In this document: in pieces, positions 1 to 9,616 of the stretch
Layout of the letters: the number at the start of each line of letters is the position of its first letter
Numbering within the stretch: position 1 is the first letter of the stretch
Assembly: GCA_963720775.1 (NCBI GenBank)
Contig: CAVRGR010000007.1
Span: 496,001 to 560,000 of the forward strand
Direction of reading: 5' to 3'
Length of the DNA stretch: 64,000 bases
Source of the DNA: JAENVT01 sp963720775
Lineage (GTDB): Bacteria > Actinomycetota > Acidimicrobiia > Acidimicrobiales > Ilumatobacteraceae
Program-made: the position numbers and the translations under genes
Notes under the pieces: generated by a model
The model's input: the letters and a program-made list of their open reading frames with translations, nothing else
Database searches by the model: none
What the model was told of the DNA's origin: nothing

Positions 1-1419
1 CTGGGCGTGCGCGACCAGCTGCCGATGCTCGAGCAGATCTACGTGATCGACCCTCCGAGCACCGACTGTCCCGTCGGCGTGCAACCGGCATCAGTGTTGA
101 TGGACAAGGGCTCGGCCGACCTGGCCGCGCTCGCCGGCGAGATCGAGCCCGACGACATCGCCACCCTGATCTACACCAGCGGTACCACCGGCCCGCCGAA
201 GGGTGTGATCGTCACCCACTACAACGTGGTGTACACCGTGGAGGCGTTGCGCCAGTGCTTCGGCCTCGACAGCTTCGTCGGCCGGCGGGTCGTCAGCTAC
301 CTGCCGATGGCACACATCGCCGAACGGATGATGAGCCACTACCAGGCCGTCATCCTCGGCTACGCCGTGTTCTGCTGCCCCGACGCGAACCAGCTGTCGT
401 CGTACCTCAAAGAGGTGCATCCGGAGATCCTGTTCGGGGTGCCGCGTGTGTGGGAGAAGATCTACAACGGGGTCAACGCGGCACTCGCCATCGACCCCGC
501 CAACAAGGCCAAGTTCGACGAGGGCGTTGCCGCGGCACTCGCAGTCAAAGCAGCAGAACGCTCCGGAACCGCCACGGCGAAGCAGCTCGAGACGTGGGCG
601 TTCCTCGACGCTGTTGCCTTCGCCAACGTCCGCGCGCTGACAGGCCTCGATGCCATCGTCACCGCAGTCTCCGGGGCCGCGGCCATCCCGCGCTCGATCC
701 TCGAGTGGTTCAACGCGATCGGTGTACCCCTCAGCGAGATCTACGGGATGAGCGAGTCGAGCGGCCCGCTGACGTGGAGCCCGCAGGCAAACCGGCCGGG
801 GTACGTCGGCCAAGCCATCCCGGGTTGCGAGGTGGTGCTCGGCAACGACAACGAGGTGTGGTGTCGAGGCGGAAACGTGTTCACCGGATACTTCAAGCAG
901 CCGGCGCAGACTGCAGCGACGCTCGTGGATGGCTGGCTGCGCTCCGGCGACATCGGCGAGCTCGACGACGATGGTTACCTGCGCATCGTCGACCGCAAGA
1001 AAGAGCTGATCATAACGTCCGGCGGCAAGAACATCAGCCCGGCAAACCTCGAGGCTGCGTTGAAGACCATCCCGTTGATCGGTCAGGCCGCGGCCATCGG
1101 CGACAACCGCAAATTCTGCACGGCGATCCTTGTGCTCGATCCGGAATCGGCCACTGTGTGGGCACGATCGCACGGCAGGGAGTCGGAATCGGTCGTCGAG
1201 CTGGCGGCTGATCCGGCAGTGCGGTCCGAGGTGCAAGAAGGCGTCGACGAGGTCAATGCGCAGTTTGCCCAGGTGGAGCAGATCAAGAGGTTCACGCTGG
1301 TCGGCGAGGAGTGGCTGCCCGACAGCGACATGCTCACGCCTACTTCAAAGCTCAAACGTCGAGGCGTCATGGCGCATTTCGCGGCCGAGATCGAAGCGAT
1401 GTACGCCGACCTCGATTAG
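1..1419 (+). CDS. Long-chain acyl-CoA synthetase (AMP-binding), 5' partial
   Basis: Activates a carboxylic acid, probably a long-chain fatty acid, to acyl-CoA through an acyl-AMP intermediate. The frame is open from base 1, so the N-terminal part lies outside the window; 472 codons remain. The ANL-superfamily P-loop YTSGTTGPPKG is encoded near 172-204, the core motif YGMSESSGP near 742-768, and the hinge region SGDIGELDDDGYL followed by DRKKELI near 940-1010. The C-terminal lysine domain is complete. Its last bases overlap the stop of the convergent MarR gene. The family is clear; the chain length it prefers cannot be read from sequence. Confidence 0.92.
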   Translation: MGVRDQLPMLEQIYVIDPPSTDCPVGVQPASVLMDKGSADLAALAGEIEPDDIATLIYTSGTTGPPKGVIVTHYNVVYTVEALRQCFGLDSFVGRRVVSYLPMAHIAERMMSHYQAVILGYAVFCCPDANQLSSYLKEVHPEILFGVPRVWEKIYNGVNAALAIDPANKAKFDEGVAAALAVKAAERSGTATAKQLETWAFLDAVAFANVRALTGLDAIVTAVSGAAAIPRSILEWFNAIGVPLSEIYGMSESSGPLTWSPQANRPGYVGQAIPGCEVVLGNDNEVWCRGGNVFTGYFKQPAQTAATLVDGWLRSGDIGELDDDGYLRIVDRKKELIITSGGKNISPANLEAALKTIPLIGQAAAIGDNRKFCTAILVLDPESATVWARSHGRESESVVELAADPAVRSEVQEGVDEVNAQFAQVEQIKRFTLVGEEWLPDSDMLTPTSKLKRRGVMAHFAAEIEAMYADLD

Positions 1420-1853
1420 GCCCCGAGCTTGCCCAGGATTCGTTGCAGAGCGCCGATGTCGTTGTCGGAGAGAACGCTGGCGAAGTGCTGCTGCACCATG
1501 CGGCGGTAGGTGATGTTGGCGTCGCGCCATTCGGCTCGACCATCTCCAGTGAGCCTGACCGTGACTGCGCGCTTGTCGTCGGGGGTCGGTGTCGAGGCGC
1601 GGCTGACGAAGCCGTGTTCCTCGAGCCGGTCGAGGCGACGCGACAAACTCGACGGTAGTTCATGCAGTGCGTCGCAGAGCTCGCCGACACGCATGGCCCC
1701 ACCGGCGGCTTGTAGCGCTGCCAGCACTTCGAACCACGCCAAGGCCAGTTCGTAGTCGTCGACCAATCCCCCTTCGACCTTGCGTTGAACATCGGCGACG
1801 ACAACACCGAGGAGGCGCCATGTTGCGACCCGATCGGCGTCGAGGCGCGGCAC
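1416..1853 (-). CDS. MarR-family transcriptional regulator
   Basis: A 145-residue winged-helix DNA-binding protein, the usual MarR length. The recognition-helix region ELPSSLSRRLDRLEEHGFV (about residues 66-84) and the wing TPDDKRAVTVRLTGDGR (about 89-105) are typical; MarR proteins act as dimers that release DNA when they bind a phenolic or acidic ligand. It is convergent with the acyl-CoA synthetase and lies 3 bp downstream of the aminotransferase at 1857-3095 on the same strand, so the two are probably co-transcribed. The ligand is unknown. Regulation of the neighbouring amino-acid or fatty-acid genes is inference from position only. Confidence 0.88.
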   Translation of the reverse strand: MPRLDADRVATWRLLGVVVADVQRKVEGGLVDDYELALAWFEVLAALQAAGGAMRVGELCDALHELPSSLSRRLDRLEEHGFVSRASTPTPDDKRAVTVRLTGDGRAEWRDANITYRRMVQQHFASVLSDNDIGALQRILGKLGA

Positions 1854-1856
1854 GAA

Positions 1857-3095
1857 TCAACCAGTGGCTTTGAGTGCGGCAGCGAACGCCGCAAGACCGA
1901 GGTCGATCTCTCGTTCGCTGACCACGAGTGGCGGCATCCACCGCAGGCACTTTCCGTAGGTGCCGGCGTTCATCACGATCATGTGGCCCTCTTCGAGGCA
2001 GTGCTTCTGGATGGCGGCCACCCGGGCGGCATCGTGGAACTCGGTTCCGACCATGAGACCGAGCCCGCGAACCTGGGCGATGACGTCGTGCTCTTGCTGC
2101 AACTCACGAATGCCGGCCTGCAACTGTTCGCCGCGAGCCACGACGTTCTCCAAGAAGCCGGGCTCGCTCATCACTTCGATCGTCGCCAGTGCTGCGGCAC
2201 AACCGATGGCGTTGCCACCGTAGGTGCCGCCATGGCTGCCTGTCGGCCACTTGTCGTCGAGCTCGCGGCGAGTGCCGAGAGCACTGAACGGGAATCCGCT
2301 GGCGATGCCCTTGGCCATGCAGATGATGTCGGGCTCGATTCCGTAGTGCTCGACAGCGAACATCTTGCCGGTACGCCCGAAGCCGCTCTGCACCTCGTCG
2401 GCGACGAACATGATGCCGTGCTGGCGACACCGCTCGACCAGGCCGGTGATGAACGCGTGCGGCGCGGGGATGTAGCCACCCTCACCGAGCACGGGCTCGA
2501 GAATGACAGCTGCCGTCTCGTCGGGCGCGGTCATCGACTTCAACAGGTGATCGAACCCCTTCAACGCCTCGGCCACCGCGGCGTCCTGATCGGGGGCGAG
2601 TGGGTCGGGGTACGGGGCCACGAACACGCCGGAGGGCAGCGCGAAGTGGCCGGACCGATAACCGGTCTTCGACGTCGTCATGGCCATCGCCATGTGGGTG
2701 CGGCCGTGGAAGCTGCCGCTGAACACGATCGTGTGAGGACGCTTGGTGACCTGCTTGGCCAGCTTGATGGCGGCCTCGGTGATCTCGGCACCCGAGTTGG
2801 CGAAGAAGAACGTATCGATCGCACCGGGTGACAGCTCAGCGAGCTTGGCGGCCAGCGGCTCGAGCAGATCGTGCTTGTAGACGTTGACTTGGGCGTGGAT
2901 GAAGCGTTGCGCCTGCTCGCCGATTGCCTTGGCTACGTGTGGATGGGCATGGCCGGTCGAGTTGACGGCAATTCCCGCGGCGAAGTCGAGGTACTCCTCC
3001 CCATCGGTGGTGGTCACCCAGCATCCTTTGCCGCTGGCGACCTGCAGCGGAGTGACCGAGAACCACACGTTCGACAGATGAGAATCGGTTGCCAT
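1857..3095 (-). CDS. Class III PLP aminotransferase (4-aminobutyrate aminotransferase-like)
   Basis: Transfers the amino group of an omega-amino acid such as 4-aminobutyrate to 2-oxoglutarate. At 412 residues it has the standard GabT/ArgD length. Visible features are the PLP-phosphate region ANSGAEITEAAIKLAK (about 99-114), the SFHGRTHMAMAMT segment, the ring-stacking aspartate in FVADEVQSGFGRTG, and the Schiff-base lysine in CMAKGIASGFPFSA. A second class III aminotransferase lies at 8377-9597 but is not closely similar. Its MarR neighbour follows directly. GabT-like is the best guess; ornithine or taurine-type substrates cannot be excluded. Confidence 0.88.
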   Translation of the reverse strand: MATDSHLSNVWFSVTPLQVASGKGCWVTTTDGEEYLDFAAGIAVNSTGHAHPHVAKAIGEQAQRFIHAQVNVYKHDLLEPLAAKLAELSPGAIDTFFFANSGAEITEAAIKLAKQVTKRPHTIVFSGSFHGRTHMAMAMTTSKTGYRSGHFALPSGVFVAPYPDPLAPDQDAAVAEALKGFDHLLKSMTAPDETAAVILEPVLGEGGYIPAPHAFITGLVERCRQHGIMFVADEVQSGFGRTGKMFAVEHYGIEPDIICMAKGIASGFPFSALGTRRELDDKWPTGSHGGTYGGNAIGCAAALATIEVMSEPGFLENVVARGEQLQAGIRELQQEHDVIAQVRGLGLMVGTEFHDAARVAAIQKHCLEEGHMIVMNAGTYGKCLRWMPPLVVSEREIDLGLAAFAAALKATG

Positions 3096-3145
3096 GCGGC
3101 AATGCTACGCCCCAGCTGTCACCCGGTCGAGAGGCATCGCCGGGT

Positions 3146-5531
3146 TCAGCGGTCGAATGCTGCGGCCAGTACGTCGGCGTACGTGTCGGCGAGATGGAAG
3201 GTCATCGCAGCGCGGACCTTCTCGGGTACGTCCTCGAGATCCGGTCCGTTGCGCTTCGGCAGGATCACCTCGGTGAGACCGGCCCTGTGCGCCGCGAGGA
3301 CCTTCTGCTTCACCCCGCCGATCGGCAAGACCTTGCCCTGCAGCGTGATCTCACCCGTCATGCCGACCGTCGGCTTGACGGGTCGTCCGGTGAGCAGCGA
3401 AACCGAGCGCGGTGGTCATCGTGACACCCGCGGACGGCCCATCCTTCGGAACGGCACCCGCGGGCACGTGAACGTGCACTCGCTTGTTCATCGACGCCAC
3501 ATCGACGCCGAGTTGTTCGGCGTGCGAGCGGACGTAGCTGAGAGCGATCTGGGCGCTCTCCTTCATGACGTCGCCGAGTTGTCCGGTGAGCGTCAACGAT
3601 GGCTCGCCGTCGACAGCCAGCGGAAAGGCCGTCGTCTCGATGAACAGGACGTCGCCGCCCATACCGGTGACTGCCAAACCCGTGGCCACGCCGGGAACAT
3701 CGGTGCGCTCGGGAACCTCGTCGTCGACCTTGACCCTGCCGAGCCACGTACGCACATCGCCGACGTCGACTTCGAGCGGTGTCGACCCCTGGCCGATGGC
3801 CACCTTGGCCGCGATCTTGCGGGTGAGCTTGCCGAGCTCTCGCTCCAAGGAGCGCACGCCGGCCTCACGGGTGTAGCCACTGATCGTTGCCCGCAGCGCT
3901 GCCTCGGTCACCGCGACCTCGTCGACGTGCAGGCCCGCTTGCTGGATCTGGCGCGGCAGCAGATATCGCTGGGCGATGAACACCTTCTCGTCGTCGGTGT
4001 AGCCGTCGAGGCGGATGAACTCCATCCGGTCGAGCAACGGCACCGGGATGGTGTCGGTGACGTTGGCTGTGGCGATGAACACCACGTTGCTGAGATCGAG
4101 CTCGACCTCGAGGTAGTGATCGCGGAACGTGTGGTTCTGCGCCGGATCGAGCACTTCCAACAGGGCGGCCGTCGGGTCGCCGCTCCAGCCTCCAGGGCTC
4201 AGCTTGTCGACCTCGTCGAGCAGCACGACCGGGTTCATGGTGCCCGCCTCGATGATGGCCCGGGCAATGCGGCCGGGTTGGCTGCCCACGTAGGTTCGCC
4301 GGTGGCCGCGGATCTCGGCTTCGTCGCGCACGCCTCCGAGGGAGACGCGCACGAACTTGCGACCCATGGCGCGAGCGACAGATTCGCCGAGGCTGGTCTT
4401 GCCCACCCCTGGAGGGCCGACCAGCGTCATGACCGCTCCAGATCGTCGGGACTGGCCGCCGCTCGGCTGTGCCTCGCTTCGGCTGCTCCCTCCGTGCGCC
4501 TCGTCGCTGGCTCTTTCCTCGGCGCTTGTGCTGACGGCGCGAGTCAGTCGCAGCTTGCGCACGGCGAGGAACTCGACGATGCGATCCTTGACCTCATCGA
4601 GGCCGTAGTGGTCGGCGTCGAGCACTTGCCGGGCGGCGGCGAGATCGAGTTGATCGTCGGTGCGCGTGTTCCACGGCAGCTCGAAGATGCGGTCGAGCCA
4701 CGTGCGGATCCACGAATGCTCGGGTGATTGCTGCCCGGTGCGTTCCAGACGGTCGATCTCTTTGTTGACAGCGTTCGACACCTTCTCGGGGAGGGCCAGA
4801 GCGGCGACCTTGGCGCGGTACTCGCCGACGACGTCGTCGTCGTCTTCTCCCAACTCCTTGCGGATGGCCGCCATCTGCTGACGCAGCAGATACTCGCGCT
4901 GTTGCTTGTCGACACCCTCGGTGACGTCGGCGCGGATCTGGGCGGTGACTTGTAGCTCGGCGAGATGATCCTTGGCCCAGCCCATGACGAGATCGACACG
5001 CTCGCCGACATCGATCGCGGCGAGCACCGCGGCCTGGTGCGCAGGGTCGGCCTCGCTCCACGTGGTGACGGCATCGACGAGCGGGCCGGGATCGGCGACG
5101 CTGCGCAGGATCTCGGGCAGCCTGCGGCTGCCACGCAGCTTGGCGATCTCTTCCAGCACCACGCGGAGCTCACGCACCACGGATTCGACCCGCGGAGTGG
5201 GCCGGCCATCGTTGAGCAGCACGAGGTCGGCGTGATCGCTGCCCCGCTCACTCGGGTGCCGGGCGATGATCTGAGCCCGCACCTCGGCCTGCACGATTGC
5301 AGCCATCTCCCCGTTCGGCATCGCACCCGCATTGGGCACCCTGGCGACGACGCCGATGTCGCCGGCCGCCTCGTTGTGAAGCACCAGGCGACCATCCCCG
5401 GCGGCGGCCGCCTGCACCGCGGCGCGCGAGGCATCGGACGACAGGGTGAGGGTGAACACGGTGCCCGGCAGCACCACCGCCGGAACCGCCAGGACTGGGA
5501 GGGTGAGCCGTCGCGTCTCGAGATCTGTCAT
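3146..5531 (-). pseudogene. lon: ATP-dependent Lon protease, frameshifted before the catalytic lysine
   Basis: AAA+ serine protease that degrades misfolded and regulatory proteins in the cytoplasm. The start chosen is the ATG of MTDLETRRLTLPVL at 5531, because the 30 codons upstream do not resemble Lon. The LAN domain comes first, then Walker A GPPGVGKTS, Walker B VVLLDEVDKL, and the protease motif PKDGPSAGVTM with the catalytic serine. The frame then breaks near 3390-3406. The next frame resumes as LTGRPVKPTVGMTGEITL and contains the catalytic lysine in GGVKQKVLAAHRAG, ending at 3146. Restoring one GC dinucleotide (TTCGCTG to TTCGCGCTG) or removing one G repairs the gene. About 29 extra Ala/Ser/Glu-rich residues precede Walker A. 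A sequencing artefact is likelier than true loss. Confidence 0.9.
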
Positions 5532-5572
5532 ACCTGGAGAGGGTAACGACAGGAAACTTGAGTTGCTACCGC

Positions 5573-6802
5573 TCAGGATTTCTGCGCGGCGCTTGCCGCA
5601 TGGGCCAGAGCCTCGTCCCACGAGGCCCGCGCCGCCAGCAATCTGCGATACGGCATGACCAATTTCGGCAGGTTGACCCCGAGAACGCCGCGCAGACGCC
5701 CCGCGTGGCCATACAGCGCCACGAACGGCCCGTCGGGATCACCGGCCACCAGCCGGACCTCGTCATCTCCGTGGGCTCGCCCGATGAACTGGATGCGACT
5801 GTCGAACTGGTCGCTCCAGAAGAACGGCACCGGCGAATACGGTGTGGCCGGCTCGCCCGCCAGTTCGGCGAGGAGGTTCGAGCCAGCCGCGGCGCCCTGT
5901 TCCGCGGCGTTGGTCCAGTGTTCGACGCGCATCTCCTCGCCGGCCTCGCCGAACAGGCTGTTGACCCACCGGGCACAGTCTCCCGCCGCATAGACGCCGG
6001 GGGCGGCGCGCAACGTCTCGTCGCACACGACTCCGTCGCGGAGCGTCAAACCGGAGCTCTCGAGCCATCGAGTCGCCGGATCCACCCCGATGCCGACGAC
6101 CACCACGTCGGCGGGAACGAGCTCACCGTCACCGAGCCGCACACCCGAGACCCGGCCACCACCATCGTCTTCGATGCCGTCGACCCGCACCCCGCATCGC
6201 ACGTCGACCCCGTTTCGGCCCTGCACCCTGGCAACCACCTCGCCCATCTCGGCGCCGAGGGCGCGGATCAACGGGACTGGAGCGCCCTCCAGGATGGTCA
6301 CCGTGCAACCTCGTTCTGCCGCCGTGGCTGCTACTTCGAGACCGATGAAGCCGGCCCCGATCACGACGAGCCGCGGCCGATCCTCGAGCCGTCGGCGCAA
6401 CGCCAACGAATCGTCGAGCGTGCGCAGAACCGTGACTCCGTCGAGGTCGGGCTGGTTGGGCAGTCGACGAGGCTCGCTGCCGGTGGCGATGACCACTCCG
6501 TCGCCGGCCACGGTTTGGCCGTTGTCGAGCGTCACCTCGCGGCGGGCCACATCGAGCGCCGTCGCCGCGACACCCGACCGCGTGTCGAGGGCAAGTCCTT
6601 CGATCTCGGTCGCGTGGCGCAGTTGGATCCTGTCGGGCTCCCAGTCGCCTTTCAGCAACGTCTTGCTCAGAGGCGGCCGGTCGTAGAACATCTGTTGCTC
6701 GGCGCCGATCACGGTGATCGTTCCCGCATAGCCAGCGGTGCGCAGCGACTCGCAGGCGCGCAAGCCGGCCAACGAAGCACCAACGACGACGATGCGTTCC
6801 AT
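5573..6802 (-). CDS. FAD-dependent pyridine nucleotide-disulphide oxidoreductase, ferredoxin-reductase type
   Basis: Predicted NAD(P)H-dependent flavoprotein that passes electrons to a ferredoxin serving a monooxygenase or cytochrome P450. The start is the ATG at 6802 (MERIVVVGASLAGLRA), where the FAD-binding Rossmann fold begins; upstream codons overlap the divergent gene and look non-coding. The second nucleotide fold is VVIGAGFIGLEVAATAAERG (mid-protein), and the later GVYAAGDCARW segment closes the FAD site. At 409 residues it has the usual length of rhodocoxin/putidaredoxin reductase-type enzymes with a C-terminal reductase domain. No ferredoxin or P450 gene is adjacent, so its partner is unknown. 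It is divergent from the gene at 6840. Confidence 0.87.
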   Translation of the reverse strand: MERIVVVGASLAGLRACESLRTAGYAGTITVIGAEQQMFYDRPPLSKTLLKGDWEPDRIQLRHATEIEGLALDTRSGVAATALDVARREVTLDNGQTVAGDGVVIATGSEPRRLPNQPDLDGVTVLRTLDDSLALRRRLEDRPRLVVIGAGFIGLEVAATAAERGCTVTILEGAPVPLIRALGAEMGEVVARVQGRNGVDVRCGVRVDGIEDDGGGRVSGVRLGDGELVPADVVVVGIGVDPATRWLESSGLTLRDGVVCDETLRAAPGVYAAGDCARWVNSLFGEAGEEMRVEHWTNAAEQGAAAGSNLLAELAGEPATPYSPVPFFWSDQFDSRIQFIGRAHGDDEVRLVAGDPDGPFVALYGHAGRLRGVLGVNLPKLVMPYRRLLAARASWDEALAHAASAAQKS

Positions 6803-6839
6803 CGGAGTCAGTTTCGCGCAGGGCCGTACGATCGCGACG

Positions 6840-7208
6840 ATGCGCGAAACAATCACACTGGAGAGCTGGAAGGGCCCGTGGCCCGACGACGACAAAGATG
6901 CCAACCTCAAAGCTGATATCGCCCTGTACTCCCCGGTCGACCCGTTGCGTACCGTACGCGGGCTTTCGGAATCCATCGACGTACCGGTGGGCGCCATCGT
7001 CCATTACGTGCTGGCGCGCTGGGCGAGCGAGGGTGCCTCAGGCTTGTTGGAGCTCGGGCCGACCATGTCGAGGCGGCTGCAGAAGGTGTGCACCGAGGCC
7101 GAAGAGGACGGCTCCGACGGCGGCCGGCTGGCCGCCTATGACAAGCTGCGGCAGATGATCGCCTGGCTCAACTACCCCCTCGATCATCCTGAGGTCTACG
7201 ACGTGTAG
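6840..7208 (+). CDS. Conserved actinobacterial protein, DUF6027-like
   Basis: A 122-residue soluble protein beginning METITLESWKGPWP-like (MRETITLESWKGPWP) at the ATG at 6840. The middle, GLSESIDVPVGAIVHYVLARW, reads like a small helix-turn-helix or helical bundle, followed by LLELGPTMSRRLQK. I recognise it as a family common in Actinobacteria that is annotated as DUF6027; that name is from memory and should be treated as probable. No catalytic motif is visible. It is divergent from the flavoprotein (37-bp gap) and its stop abuts the stop of the convergent esterase-like gene. Function unknown. Confidence 0.75.
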   Translation: MRETITLESWKGPWPDDDKDANLKADIALYSPVDPLRTVRGLSESIDVPVGAIVHYVLARWASEGASGLLELGPTMSRRLQKVCTEAEEDGSDGGRLAAYDKLRQMIAWLNYPLDHPEVYDV

Positions 7209-8380
7209 CTAGGTGCAGTCGGTGCAATGCACATCGAGGTCGGGGTGCCGGCGGATGAGATCGCTCACCCAATCGACCAGGGGCACTCCCTCGACCGTCT
7301 CGGTGTAGAACTCGGGCTTGCTCAACACAGTGTGTGATTGGCCGGGAGAGATGTAGCTGTGCAGGTCGACTCCCCCTTTTCGATCTCGGTCCCGTTGGCG
7401 TCGATGAGCGACACGAGGTCGTCGGCAGGAAAGCCGGCCAGCCCGGCGAACAGCTTCTGCACGGCGTCGAATGCGTAGTCGTGCCGGCCGAAGATGATGT
7501 CGGGGTCATGCGTGTTTGCCTGAACGTACAGCCCGGGCAAGCTGAAGTCGCCGGCGGTCAGCCCGCTGTTCTCCGGCCACGGCGGGATGGCATCGGCCAC
7601 GCCCCACAGCTGCCCGATCAGCCCATTGACGGCTGGCACATCGGGGTACGCACCGGACCCGTCGGCGAGCGCCGTGATGTCGGCGTTCGGCAGCAGGTCG
7701 TGGGCGAGGCCGGCGTACAGCGGGGTCGGCGCCGAGCCGGCGCTCTCGCCCGCCACCACGATCTGTGTGGCGTTCGGGAACTGTGCAGCCAGGTCGTCGA
7801 GTGCGGTGGTCGCGTTGATCGATCCTTTGTGTTGCACCGTGAGCTGCGGCCCATAGACATGCGTGGCCGTGCCGAGGTGCACGTCACCCGTGCAGTACGG
7901 AGCGAACACGAACGAGTAGTCACCCAGCGGATTACGCGGATCACTGAAGTCGAAGACGCCGCTCTTGAACGTGTCGGGATCATCGGCGGCACCCAGCTTC
8001 ACCCGGTACGTGTTGCTGTCGAACGCGCAGGTGGCCGCGTCGAAGCACGCGCCGCCGCCCTGAAGGAAGAAGACGACCTTGGTGGGATCGCCGTGATGGA
8101 TCCAGTAGCTGTATGGGCTTCCGTCGGCGCACATGCACTGACTCGGGGCAGTGACCTGCTGCCACGATGCGGCGGGCACAGCGGTGGTCGTTGCGGCCTC
8201 GGTCGTTGGTGACAGGGTGGTCGTTGCGTCGGTCGTGGGTGGCGACGCCGAGGTGCCCGCTGCTTCGATCGGCGTTGTGGTGGCGACAGCCGCCGGCGAT
8301 GTCGGTGAGCCGGACGACGAATCGGAACAGGCTGCGATCACCCCCAACAGGGCCAGCGCGATCGCCGCGGCGCGCCTCAC
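7209..8380 (-). pseudogene. Pectin-acetylesterase-family lipoprotein, frameshifted near the C terminus
   Basis: Predicted lipid-anchored alpha/beta-hydrolase of the plant pectin acetylesterase (PAE) family. The GTG start at 8380 overlaps the stop of the upstream aminotransferase; a signal peptide with lipobox LGVIAAC is followed by a Thr/Ala-rich linker. FFLQGGGACFDAATC is the family oxyanion region and VVAGESAGSAPTPLY holds the nucleophile serine. After EIEKG the frame is lost at a run of five Gs (7372-7376). The next frame continues as VDLHSYISPGQSHTVLSKPEF and ends HCTDCT at 7209, so one missing G explains the break. The histidine of PGQSHTV is the likely catalytic base. Substrate unknown. 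Confidence 0.82.
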
Positions 8381-9597
8381 CGGGCGACTACGGCATCGAG
8401 CGACGATCGCACGGTGGTGACCAGCAGTTCGAGCTCGTCGTCGGATATGACAAATGGCGGGGCCACCATCACAGCGCTCGGCACCGGGCCCGAGCCGGCT
8501 GGGTAGATCCACACGTAGCGCGACAACGCTTCGGCGATGACATCGGGCTGCGGGATGTTGAGCTCGATGCCGTAGAACATCCCCCGACCGCGCACCTCGA
8601 CCACGGCCGGGTGGCCGTCGAGCTCGGCGTGCAATCGATCGCCCAGCACCGCCCCCATCTTGGCAGCGCGTTCGACCAGGCCTTCGCGCTCCATGATGTC
8701 GAGCACGGCGACGCTGGCCGCGCAGGCCGCGTCGTTTCCTCCGAACGTGAAGTACATGAGCCCGGTTTCGGCCAGCACGTCGGCCACCTCGGCGCGCGCC
8801 GACACGGCGCCCATGGGCACGTAGCCGCCGCCAAGACCTTTGCCACCAACGATCACGTCGGGCTCGAACGGGAAGTGCTGGAAGCCGAAGTTCAAGCCAG
8901 TGCGGCCGAACCCGCACATCACTTCGTCGGTGATCAGCAAGATGTCGTAGCGATGGCAGATGTCGGTGACCGCCCGCCAGTACTCGTCGCTGGCCGTGAG
9001 ACACGCGCCTGCGGCGCCCGTGATCGGCTCGGCGATGAACCCGGCGATCGTCTCCGGATCTTCCCGTTCGATCACCTCGACCATCGCTTCGGGGTCGTTC
9101 CAAGGAACCTTCGGGAACGGCAGCAGCAGCGGCTCGAAGCCGATCTGACGGGTGGAGTGGCTGGCAACGGCAATGGTGCCGAGGGTCATGCCGTGGTAAC
9201 TGGGATGCCGACCAACTACCTTCCAGCGATCAGGCCTGCCCTTGCCGAGCTGGTAGTTGCGGGCCAAGCGCAGTGCTGAATCGGTGCTTTCGCTGCCACC
9301 ACTGGTGAAGAACACCTTGGTGAAACCCTCTGGGAGCCAGCGCTCGACAAGGCGGTCGCGCAGCAGCAGTCGCTGCTCGCTCGGCCAGATCGGCACGGCG
9401 TACGCCCCATGCACCATGGCCGCTCGGGTGGCATCGGCCACTTCGGCGCGGCCCCAGCCGATGTTGCCGACGACGGCTCCCCCGGCACCGTCGAGGATGC
9501 GGCGACCGTCGGCAGTGTGCAGCCAGCAGCCCTCGCCGCCGATGATGGTGGGAGGTTCGCCCTTGTTGGGCGCGAAGTGATACCGGGCGTCATTCAC
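8377..9597 (-). CDS. Class III PLP aminotransferase
   Basis: PLP enzyme of fold type I, subgroup II (406 residues from the GTG at 9597, VNDARYHFAPNKGEPP). That start avoids overlap with the AlkB-like gene and begins just before the family's N-terminal strand. Features seen: FFTSGGSESTDSALRLARNY for phosphate binding, LLITDEVMCGFGRTG with the PLP aspartate, and IVGGKGLGGGYVPMGA with the Schiff-base lysine. It resembles the omega-amino-acid:pyruvate and adenosylmethionine-8-amino-7-oxononanoate-type group more than GabT. It is translationally coupled to the downstream lipoprotein (GTGA overlap). The substrate is not predictable. Confidence 0.86.
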   Translation of the reverse strand: MNDARYHFAPNKGEPPTIIGGEGCWLHTADGRRILDGAGGAVVGNIGWGRAEVADATRAAMVHGAYAVPIWPSEQRLLLRDRLVERWLPEGFTKVFFTSGGSESTDSALRLARNYQLGKGRPDRWKVVGRHPSYHGMTLGTIAVASHSTRQIGFEPLLLPFPKVPWNDPEAMVEVIEREDPETIAGFIAEPITGAAGACLTASDEYWRAVTDICHRYDILLITDEVMCGFGRTGLNFGFQHFPFEPDVIVGGKGLGGGYVPMGAVSARAEVADVLAETGLMYFTFGGNDAACAASVAVLDIMEREGLVERAAKMGAVLGDRLHAELDGHPAVVEVRGRGMFYGIELNIPQPDVIAEALSRYVWIYPAGSGPVPSAVMVAPPFVISDDELELLVTTVRSSLDAVVAR

Positions 9598-9616
9598 CCC
9601 CGCAGTCTCGCAGCTC

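Noticed and set aside
2871..4727. Open plus-strand frame opposite lon and the aminotransferase
   Set aside because: Low-complexity Arg/Ala/Asp sequence with no start context; lon on the minus strand is unmistakable.
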